DNA of 7,088 nt from Bacteroidales bacterium (GTDB taxonomy: Bacteria; Bacteroidota; Bacteroidia; Bacteroidales; P3): positions 1 through 7,088 of the forward strand of contig JAGCLI010000252.1 of NCBI GenBank assembly GCA_017647065.1. The letters run 5' to 3'. Made by a program: the position numbers and the translations under genes. Below, piece by piece: positions 1 to 5,627 of this stretch (the stretch's first letter is position 1; the number at the start of each line of letters is the position of its first letter). The notes under the pieces were generated by a model that was not told the DNA's origin, did not search any database, and worked only from the letters and a program-made list of their open reading frames with translations.

Positions 1-21
1 CCTTACATAGACACTAAGTCC

Positions 22-40
22 AAAAGAAATTATTTCTTTT
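22..40. repeat. Short A/T inverted repeat around the stop codon of the 29-aa gene
   Basis: Arms AAAAGAAA (22-29) and TTTCTTTT (33-40) are perfect 8-base complements around a 3-base loop. On the minus strand the loop is exactly the TAA stop codon of the basic 29-aa protein. The stem has only one G-C pair and is followed by a broken T run, so it would be a poor intrinsic terminator. It may simply result from Lys codons (AAA/AAG) facing a T-rich trailer. Confidence 0.35.
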
Positions 41-119
41 TATGTCTATTCTTTCTTAAACGTTTTTTACGTTTGTGAGTAGCCATTTTATGACCTTTTC
101 TCTTTTTTCCGCTTGGCAT
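30..119 (-). CDS. 29-aa highly basic protein, AURKAIP1/COX24-type (mS38/bS22-like), probable small ribosomal protein
   Basis: A complete ATG-to-TAA frame encodes 29 residues that begin MPSGKKRKGHKMATHKRKKR and end in KNRHKKK. More than half are Lys or Arg, with three His, no acidic residue and no aromatic residue. I recognise this as the tiny protein found next to HU genes in Bacteroidota and annotated as AURKAIP1/COX24 domain-containing. The domain is shared with mitochondrial small-subunit protein mS38 and mycobacterial bS22, which bind ribosomal RNA. A structural role on the 30S subunit is therefore inferred. It lies 24 bases after the HU stop codon on the same strand with no terminator between, so it is probably co-transcribed with HU. 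An internal Met at residue 12 is a less likely start, because the MPSGKKRK N-terminus is the part I recognise. The stop codon sits in the loop of a short inverted repeat. Confidence 0.85.
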   Translation of the reverse strand: MPSGKKRKGHKMATHKRKKRLRKNRHKKK

Positions 120-143
120 AACTTCAAATATTATTTTTAATGC

Positions 144-443
144 TTATTTTACTTGTTTTACGTTTTTCTTAACTGATTCCATGAATACCTTTGCAGGTTT
201 GAAAGAAGGAATATAGTGAGCAGGTATTATTATTGTTGTATTCTTTGAAATATTTCTACCTGTCTTTTCTGCTCTTTTCTTAACGATGAAGCTTCCGAAA
301 CCTCTCAAATACACGTTTTCAGCATTCTCTCTTGTCAAAGCTTCTTTCAAAACTGTCATGAAAGCCTCTACTGACTCTTGAACTACCATCTTTTCTATGC
401 CTGTTCTGTGTGCAATTTCTGCAACAATTTCTGCTTTTGTCAT
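144..443 (-). CDS. HU/IHF-family nucleoid DNA-binding protein
   Basis: This is a 99-residue protein of standard HU length, with an N-terminal helical dimerisation region (about 1-42), the turn NVYLRGFGSF (43-52) and a beta-arm followed by the HU signature. The arm reads GRNISKNTTIIIPAHYIPSF (62-81) and continues into the KPAKVF block (82-87). The family binds and bends DNA in the minor groove as a dimer in the nucleoid. Canonical HU and IHF carry a proline after the GRN of the arm tip (GRNP), which intercalates between base pairs. Here that position is Ile65, so bending may be altered. I recall similar Bacteroidales sequences, so this looks like a lineage trait rather than damage. The ATG start follows an A-rich leader of about 60 bases behind a good promoter. 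The gene is probably co-transcribed with the 29-aa basic protein downstream. Which HU paralogue it is cannot be told from sequence alone. Confidence 0.95.
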   Translation of the reverse strand: MTKAEIVAEIAHRTGIEKMVVQESVEAFMTVLKEALTRENAENVYLRGFGSFIVKKRAEKTGRNISKNTTIIIPAHYIPSFKPAKVFMESVKKNVKQVK

Positions 444-503
444 TTCTTTATTATGTTATTTAGTTACTTTAATTATCTATAAAAATCACTTAAATAGGGT
501 TTG

Positions 504-534
504 CAAAGATACAAAAAAAGTTTGAATAACAAAA
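504..534 (-). promoter_or_regulatory. Bacteroidota-type sigma-ABfr promoter for the HU gene
   Basis: The minus strand reads TATCTTTG (504-511), an exact match to the phylum's -7 consensus TAnnTTTG. Eighteen bases upstream is TTTTG (530-534), which fits the -33 element. The initiating base should lie near position 497, giving a leader of roughly 55 bases before the HU ATG at 443. The -33 element sits immediately after the stop codon of the membrane glycosyltransferase gene, so the HU-basic protein pair has its own promoter whether or not upstream transcription reads through. Confidence 0.8.
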
Positions 535-536
535 TA

Positions 537-1886
537 TTAAGTAAAAATCCAACCATTTAATAAGAAACAATTAAACATATAAGCCGTCCAACAAGCATTT
601 AGTAAAACAATTATTGCTAATAAAGAATATAAGATTTTTGTATGAATTCTGCGATAAAAATAAACTAAAAAAGACGTAACTATCACAAGATAAGCACCAA
701 AAAAGTCAGCCTTAGCAAAGTAATCCTTACAAATAATTATCGTTATAACTCCTATCACAAGACAAACTATTTGCCAAAAATTATTTTGCTTTCTATTGAT
801 TGTATCAAACAACAAAAAAACAAAAAAAGGAGTAGCTAAAAGATAACGAGCCAAAGAATACAACCCTCCATGTTGAGTAAAAAGAGCTGTAAATACATTG
901 CCTACAAGAAAAACAATGCAAATCAATCTTACATATTTCCATTTATCAAACGCTATTCTTCGTTTAGAGCTTAATGCCAATACAACCTCCCTTGCTAAAA
1001 CCACTAACATCGGTAAAAAGTAAAGACAAAGAAAAGGAACGGTTATACTCCTACTCTCATTTGACCAAAAACTAAAAGGCAATTGTGGTAAAGAAAGCGA
1101 TTTCCCCCAATACTTTTGAGAAATAATTGACTGAAAAAACGAAGGAGCTCCCATAATCCATTGAAACAACATAACTAAAAACATTCCCAATATCACCGGA
1201 AAAATAGCCTTTAAAAACCTTTTAAAAAACAAAGAAATACTCCTATGATTCAAAGCATATAAGCCCTCTAAACACAAAAATAAAATCACAAACAACAGAG
1301 AAGAAGATTTTATCATAGAAGCCAAAATAAAACCAAGAAAATAAAGCCAATATCTCTCTTTTAAGATTCCATAAAGACCCAAAGCAATAAAAACAAAGTA
1401 CAAAGCCTCAGAATATGGCATCATAAAAATAACCATATACGGTACACAAAGCAAGAGAAGCAAATGTTTCCAAGAAATATTATTTGCAAAAATCTTAAAC
1501 ATAACCCACATACCTAAAGCAAATAAAAAGATATTCAACAAACTTATGCCAAGAGTAGATAAACCCGTAACTTTCCAAAACAAAGGAAACAAAGGATAAT
1601 AAGCAAAGTTTTTTATATCAGAGTACATCTCCTCTTTAATAAAATTATAATGAGAGCCGTCCCACACAGTCATTTTCTCGGAAGTGATTTTCTCAAAAGG
1701 CTTATTAGAATTCGTTATTGTCTTATTCCAAGACTCATCTAAACTCACCTCGTATGTAGGAAGAATCTTTCTAAACAAATAATGCACATCATTATTCTGC
1801 ATAAGAAGATGTACACACAAAACCAATGCAAAATAAAGCACTACAAAGAATGAAAAAAGCAATGCCTTACGATTATTATTCAACAC
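537..1886 (-). CDS. Polytopic membrane glycosyltransferase, PIG-V-like GT-C fold
   Basis: This 449-residue protein has about ten hydrophobic spans, starting with a signal-anchor helix at about 8-29. A soluble loop of about 45 residues follows, ending in WDGSHYNFIKEEMY (75-88) and then YYPLFPLFWKVTGLS (96-110). The WD..(W/H)Y...FPLYPL pattern in the first outside loop, PYSEALYFVF (157-166) and SLARYLL (344-350) together resemble the bacterial PIG-V-like (Mannosyl_trans2) group. These GT-C enzymes transfer a sugar from a polyprenyl-phosphate donor on the outer face of the inner membrane. Asp76 is the candidate catalytic acid. Donor and acceptor are not predictable here. The start is GTG at 1886: an in-frame TAA (1899-1901) excludes a longer form, and the next Met (29) would remove the first helix. 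The only other start is TTG at the next codon. The gene lies between the gldN terminator and the HU promoter, so it appears to be its own unit. No convincing promoter was found for it. Confidence 0.75.
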   Translation of the reverse strand: MLNNNRKALLFSFFVVLYFALVLCVHLLMQNNDVHYLFRKILPTYEVSLDESWNKTITNSNKPFEKITSEKMTVWDGSHYNFIKEEMYSDIKNFAYYPLFPLFWKVTGLSTLGISLLNIFLFALGMWVMFKIFANNISWKHLLLLLCVPYMVIFMMPYSEALYFVFIALGLYGILKERYWLYFLGFILASMIKSSSLLFVILFLCLEGLYALNHRSISLFFKRFLKAIFPVILGMFLVMLFQWIMGAPSFFQSIISQKYWGKSLSLPQLPFSFWSNESRSITVPFLCLYFLPMLVVLAREVVLALSSKRRIAFDKWKYVRLICIVFLVGNVFTALFTQHGGLYSLARYLLATPFFVFLLFDTINRKQNNFWQIVCLVIGVITIIICKDYFAKADFFGAYLVIVTSFLVYFYRRIHTKILYSLLAIIVLLNACWTAYMFNCFLLNGWIFT

Positions 1887-1941
1887 TTTCTCTTTTTTTT
1901 AATAGTAAACAATCTCTTCTTTCAATATATTAAGAAATTTT

Positions 1942-2015
1942 TTTCTTTGTTTTAGCAAATTATTTCAAAGAATTAAAAAAATATTTCTTTGTTTTATTTT
2001 CCTAAAACAAAGAAA
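1942..2015. repeat. 13-base repeat in three copies (two direct, one inverted)
   Basis: TTTCTTTGTTTTA occurs at 1942-1954 and again at 1984-1996 (42 bases apart). Its exact reverse complement TAAAACAAAGAAA is at 2003-2015. The inner pair forms a perfect 13-base stem with a 6-base loop. In the minus-strand transcript that stem is followed by a T run (1974-1980 and flanking bases), so it could act as a weak second terminator for the gldK-N operon. The right arm shares three A's (2013-2015) with the outer end of the GC-containing terminator stem, so the two hairpins compete at their bases. Confidence 0.6.
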
Positions 2016-2052
2016 AAAAGCTCGTCTAATTTAACTTAGACAAGCTTTTTTT
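2013..2052 (-). terminator. Intrinsic terminator of the gldKLMN operon
   Basis: The inverted repeat 2013-2029 / 2036-2052 gives a 17-base-pair stem around a 6-base loop, with core arms AAGCTTGTCTAA and TTAGACGAGCTT on the minus strand. It is flanked by an A tract and followed by seven T's. The single imperfect position is a G-U wobble in minus-strand RNA but a C-A mismatch in plus-strand RNA. The hairpin is thus better formed in the gldN transcript, although it could also act bidirectionally. It begins 17 bases after the gldN stop codon. Confidence 0.9.
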
Positions 2053-2069
2053 TATTAAAGCAGGAAAGA

Positions 2070-2936
2070 TTAGTATTCCCACATATCTTCTTCCATCTCA
2101 AAAAGATAATCCTCTATTCTTTGAGATTCCATTATAGCATCTATTCCTCTTGCATAGTCCTCTATACGTCTATTAAAGTCGTTAGATTCTCTAATTACAT
2201 AACTTGAGAATATTCTTTTACGGAAAATATCATCGTATGAACGTCTTGCTCTATCGTTATCCATATTATAAACTTCAGCATTTGCCAATAATTCTCTTAC
2301 CTCAGGATCATTGTATCTTATCCAAGCAAGAGGCATTTGTACAGGAGGCGTTCCTTCTTCTTTTTGTTGCATATAGATTAAAGCAAAACCTATTATTCTA
2401 ACATCTTCGACAGAACGATTCTTATCAATAAACCAATCTTCTTTTATACGTAACATTGTAATATCTTCTGTACTAAGAGATGTTTGAATAGTATCAAATG
2501 TTTCTATTTCATTTCCATCAATATCTGTATCCCATCTCGAAATTATTTCAGAACCTGCAAGCGAAGCTTTCATTTCTTCCCAATTTACTTCTTTAGCAAA
2601 CATATCAGTTTCAAATCCTCTAATACGTCCTTCTGTTAAAGCTTCATCTAATATTGTGAAAAGATTCTTTCTTCCTTGGTCTGGAGTAACCGGATAGAAA
2701 AATACTTGATTTATTTTTTCTTTAAAATCAATTACTCTCCAAACTCTATGAGCCCAAACCACATCAGCTTCTCTTACGTATGGAAATTCAAATGCTTTTT
2801 TACCATTTTCAATAAGTTCTGATTCTTTTTCATAAAATCCATCAGAATTATCTTCCGGTTCATCTACCACTTGAGAGAATACACTCGGTGATAAGAATAA
2901 AAACAAGCCCAATAATATAACTTCTATTTTTTTCAT
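2070..2936 (-). CDS. gldN: GldN/PorN, periplasmic ring component of the type IX secretion system
   Basis: This protein of 288 residues is of normal GldN/PorN size. The N-terminus MKKIEVILLGLFLFLSPSVFSQ is a classic signal peptide with likely cleavage after VFS (residue 21). Recognisable family stretches are VVWAHRVWRVIDFKEKIN (59-76) leading into FFYP, then FALIYMQQKEE and PLAWIRYNDPEVRELL, and the basic segment DDIFRKRIFSSYVIRESNDF followed by RRIEDY. The tail is strongly acidic. GldN binds the lipoprotein GldK to build the periplasmic ring under the outer membrane and contacts the periplasmic part of GldM. A GTG two codons upstream (2942) is also open, but I chose the ATG because it begins a normal MKK signal peptide and leaves 11 bases after the gldM stop. 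It is the last gene of the operon, followed directly by the terminator. No in-frame defect is seen. Confidence 0.95.
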   Translation of the reverse strand: MKKIEVILLGLFLFLSPSVFSQVVDEPEDNSDGFYEKESELIENGKKAFEFPYVREADVVWAHRVWRVIDFKEKINQVFFYPVTPDQGRKNLFTILDEALTEGRIRGFETDMFAKEVNWEEMKASLAGSEIISRWDTDIDGNEIETFDTIQTSLSTEDITMLRIKEDWFIDKNRSVEDVRIIGFALIYMQQKEEGTPPVQMPLAWIRYNDPEVRELLANAEVYNMDNDRARRSYDDIFRKRIFSSYVIRESNDFNRRIEDYARGIDAIMESQRIEDYLFEMEEDMWEY

Positions 2937-2947
2937 AATCACTAATA

Positions 2948-4546
2948 TTATTTAATTGTAAATATCATATCCTTATTAGACACTTGAACTTCTCCAACAG
3001 GTCCAACAGCTGTTATATCTTCTATATAAATTTTGGTTCCTCTTCTTGCTTTCTTTATTTGAGAGATTACATCTGGCGGGAATTTAGCTCCTGTAACAGC
3101 TGTCGCAGGTTTTGCATCTCCACCACCTATAATTTGAATCTTGAATGAAGCAATTCTATATGTTACTGGGAAATCAAAATCTCCTTTTTCTACACGAAGG
3201 CCTCCTTGTGCAGCTAAGACATCTTTATCTATTTTTCCACCTTGTTGTTTACCAACCATTGCAATTGGAGCTGGAATACGTTTAGTTCTAAACTTCATTG
3301 TACCCATGTCCATCTCTTTTCCGCCCATTTTAGCTCTTACATTGATTTGACATGTTTCTTGTTTAGTAACCTTAACTGTATATTCTCCGTCTTTAACCTT
3401 TGTTAAAGTTCCGCCTGCACCTGATATTGTAGCTACAATGTCTTTTGAGTTTGCTCCTGGTACTGATATTGCTAATGGGTTATCAACACCTATGTAGAAC
3501 ACATTCATATTTGTTGCAGATATTGTAGCAGATGGAGCTGCAACGAAGTACTCACTTTCAAATTCGTAAGGCACTTCTCCAGACTCTTTCTTAACAAATA
3601 TAGTTCCTTTATATTTTTGTTGACCCAAAGCTCCTGCTCCAAATTTCAATTTCAACATACCAGAGTCACCTACAATGTTTTGTCCTCTAACTTCTCCTCT
3701 AAGTTCACTCTTTGAATCGTATGCAGCAACTATTACATCAGCTTCATATTGACCACCTTGAATTATGTAAGTAGATTTTGGTAATACCCTTGCAACTACT
3801 TGGTCAAACTTAAAGTCATCGGCAGAAATTTGTGAATAAAGGTGATTTACCAAGTCCATTTCTGCATTTTGAATTTCTGATTTAAATTTATTCAAAAGCA
3901 CCATATCGGCTGTAATAATGGTATGGTAAAAATTATACATCTGCCAATTCTTTTCTTGATCTTGAGCATCCTTCCAAGTCCCTTCTGTTACTATTTGCAT
4001 GCTCTTTAACATCTTCTTATAGGCTTCACTTTGAGCGTATGTAAGCATATCTGCTTGATAAGCTTCTATCTTTTTTCTTAATTCTATTGCCTTACCAGCA
4101 GAGCCGTCTTCGGTTCCCGCCAAGAAATAGTTTGTTGGAATATCATAGTTGTCTTTCTTTACTATAGCTGAGAAACCTTTTTCGTTTAATAACTTTTTAG
4201 ATTCTGCAACGCCTCCTGCCAAACCATCTCCTGCAACGTGTAACTCATATTTAATGTTGTCAATATATTCCAACATTTTTTTAGTCTTTTCTCTTACTTC
4301 TTGTGCTTTCGCCCAATTATCTCCTACTTTACCTGGGTTTCCATTGTAAGCATTTTCAAATGCTATGTAAGTACTTTCGGCTTTTCCTGCCATCAACTTA
4401 TTAGTTACTTCAACGCTATCACCCACTGTAACGAAAGCGTTTATTATATCTGCAGAAACATTTAAGGCCAACATCGCTGTGTAAACCAAGTACATCATCG
4501 ATATCATTCGCTGCCTCGGCGTTTCCGGACAATTCGTAGCACCCAT
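2948..4546 (-). CDS. gldM: GldM/PorM, periplasm-spanning motor protein of the type IX secretion system
   Basis: This is 532 residues, close to the roughly 515 of GldM and PorM. A short cytoplasmic start with PRQR (10-13) leads into one transmembrane helix, ISMMYLVYTAMLALNVSADI (15-34). The remainder is periplasmic: a helical first domain (about 36-225), then three mostly beta domains (about 226-338, 339-425 and 426-532). Clear family stretches are NVFYIGVDNPLAISVPG (349-365), RTKRIPAP (420-427) and the terminal FPPDVISQIKKARRGTKIY (489-507). GldM dimers are threaded through a GldL pentamer. Known work on the Flavobacterium homologue implicates a conserved Arg just before the helix (here probably Arg11) and acidic residues of GldL in proton-driven rotation, which GldM passes to the GldK-GldN ring. 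The ATG start is 52 bases after the gldL stop. gldN follows after 11 bases, so the two are probably translated together. Confidence 0.97.
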   Translation of the reverse strand: MGATNCPETPRQRMISMMYLVYTAMLALNVSADIINAFVTVGDSVEVTNKLMAGKAESTYIAFENAYNGNPGKVGDNWAKAQEVREKTKKMLEYIDNIKYELHVAGDGLAGGVAESKKLLNEKGFSAIVKKDNYDIPTNYFLAGTEDGSAGKAIELRKKIEAYQADMLTYAQSEAYKKMLKSMQIVTEGTWKDAQDQEKNWQMYNFYHTIITADMVLLNKFKSEIQNAEMDLVNHLYSQISADDFKFDQVVARVLPKSTYIIQGGQYEADVIVAAYDSKSELRGEVRGQNIVGDSGMLKLKFGAGALGQQKYKGTIFVKKESGEVPYEFESEYFVAAPSATISATNMNVFYIGVDNPLAISVPGANSKDIVATISGAGGTLTKVKDGEYTVKVTKQETCQINVRAKMGGKEMDMGTMKFRTKRIPAPIAMVGKQQGGKIDKDVLAAQGGLRVEKGDFDFPVTYRIASFKIQIIGGGDAKPATAVTGAKFPPDVISQIKKARRGTKIYIEDITAVGPVGEVQVSNKDMIFTIK

Positions 4547-4598
4547 AGTTCTCTAATTTTATTTTTAAAAATTATTTTATGACTATCCTTTAATTAAA

Positions 4599-5573
4599 CT
4601 ATGCTTTTGTTTGCATTGCAGCAAGCATATTTCCATAAATATCGTTCAATGCTCCAACTTTCTTTGAAAGTGCATTTACTTGTTCTTTGTATCTTAGTAC
4701 ATTTTCTGCTGTATCTGCAAAGTTTACAACTAAGTTATCTATTCTTTCTTGAACTGCTTTTGTTGCTTCTAACTGAGTAGAAGAATTTTGAATTTGCATT
4801 TCATATAAAGCATTGATTGAAGAAAGGCTCGATGCCATAGTTTTCAATTCATCTAAGTATGAAGCATCTCCAACAGAAAGTGTATTTGCTGTTTCTTTAT
4901 AAATGTTTGCTAATGTAGAAACAGCTGATGTGGCTTCTTGTACTGATGATAAGTATTCTCCTGATACTAATAAGTCTTTATTTAAGTTGTCTGCTGTTTT
5001 CTTATATGCAGATGATAATTCTACTACTGATTCTGATGCAACATTGATATTCGATGTGAATTTTTCTGATGCAGCAGCAGCTCCTGCTATATTGTTTAAG
5101 CCAGCTGTTGTTGTAGAAAGATTTTGTAAACCTTTTCCTAAACTTTCTATTAGTTCTGGTCCTATTTTCGCATCTGCTAACATTTTATCTAATTCTTGTG
5201 TACCAGAGAATCCACCTATTATTGTTGTTCCACCAGCTACTCCACCTTCAATTTGTACTGATGCCTCTCCTTTTTTATCTTTTTTCTTGTCTTTCTTTTC
5301 TTTTTCTGCTGCGTGTCCGTGTGCATCTTCCATTCCTGCCAATTCAGGATACACTAAACTCCAATCGTATGTTACGTGTAATGGTTCAAATGCTGATGCA
5401 AAGAAAATTAAAGCTTCAATACCCATACCTACAATAAGCATTGGGCCTGCACCTGGCCAGTGGTTGATTTTGAACAACGCTCCAACGATTACGACCGCTG
5501 CACCCATACCATATAACTTTGCAGTTGTTTCTTTATACGCTTTACTATTTACTATTTTGTCTATAAATCCCAT
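4599..5573 (-). CDS. gldL: GldL/PorL, inner-membrane motor protein of the type IX secretion system
   Basis: Two transmembrane helices lie near the N-terminus (about 18-36 and 44-62): YGMGAAVVIVGALFKINHWP (21-40), then GMGIEALIFFASAFEP (49-64). These carry Lys35, Glu53 and Glu63, which align by spacing with Lys27, Glu49 and Glu59 of Flavobacterium GldL, the charged residues tied to proton flow. DWSLVYPEL (70-78) is a family signature at the end of the membrane domain. Next is a Lys/Asp-rich linker (90-101), a Gly-rich stretch with GGVAGGTTIIGGFSG, and a long predicted-helical Ser/Thr/Ala-rich cytoplasmic domain to residue 324. At 324 residues it is near the PorL length of Porphyromonas and about 100 longer than Flavobacterium GldL. 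Five copies surround a GldM dimer in known structures. It sits 54 bases after gldK and ends in TAG. Confidence 0.97.
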   Translation of the reverse strand: MGFIDKIVNSKAYKETTAKLYGMGAAVVIVGALFKINHWPGAGPMLIVGMGIEALIFFASAFEPLHVTYDWSLVYPELAGMEDAHGHAAEKEKKDKKKDKKGEASVQIEGGVAGGTTIIGGFSGTQELDKMLADAKIGPELIESLGKGLQNLSTTTAGLNNIAGAAAASEKFTSNINVASESVVELSSAYKKTADNLNKDLLVSGEYLSSVQEATSAVSTLANIYKETANTLSVGDASYLDELKTMASSLSSINALYEMQIQNSSTQLEATKAVQERIDNLVVNFADTAENVLRYKEQVNALSKKVGALNDIYGNMLAAMQTKA

Positions 5574-5627
5574 AATATTTCTCTATTTTTAAATTGTTCT
5601 TAATTTAGTATCTTTTTTTATTTTTTC

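Larger units (their letters stand above)
1887..2069. other. 183-base non-coding spacer between gldN and the glycosyltransferase gene
   Basis: This very AT-rich spacer holds the gldN terminator hairpin at its gldN end, then a second A/T-rich inverted repeat that shares bases with it, and a third copy of the same 13-base arm 42 bases away. The promoter of the glycosyltransferase gene should lie here, but no sequence matches the TAnnTTTG consensus with a well-placed -33 element; the TTTG-containing repeats do not have TA at the right distance. No RNA gene or ORF is supported on either strand. Confidence 0.6.

Noticed and set aside
1942..2015. The three repeated 13-mers as a CRISPR or mobile-element end
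   Set aside because: There are only two direct copies plus one inverted copy, with no regular spacers, no target-site duplication and no transposase nearby.
2204..2401. Plus-strand frame of 65 residues
   Set aside because: Antisense to gldN, with no motif and no start context.
3141..3350. Plus-strand frame of 69 residues
   Set aside because: Antisense to the conserved C-terminal domains of gldM; no recognisable protein features.
4149..4349. Plus-strand frame of 66 residues
   Set aside because: Antisense to the first periplasmic domain of gldM; no recognisable protein features.
4561..4572. Perfect 12-base palindrome ATTTTTAAAAAT in the gldL-gldM spacer
   Set aside because: It consists only of A and T in a very AT-rich spacer; such palindromes are expected by chance and the stem would be too weak to matter.
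5198..5437. Plus-strand frame of 79 residues, Leu/Phe-rich
   Set aside because: Also antisense to gldL. Its Leu/Phe content is the complement of the Lys/Asp-rich linker and Gly-rich region.
4903..5592. Plus-strand open frame of 229 residues opposite gldL
   Set aside because: It is antisense to gldL, which has unmistakable family motifs. The translation is Ser/Pro/Ala-rich low-complexity sequence with no domain, an artefact of gldL codon bias.
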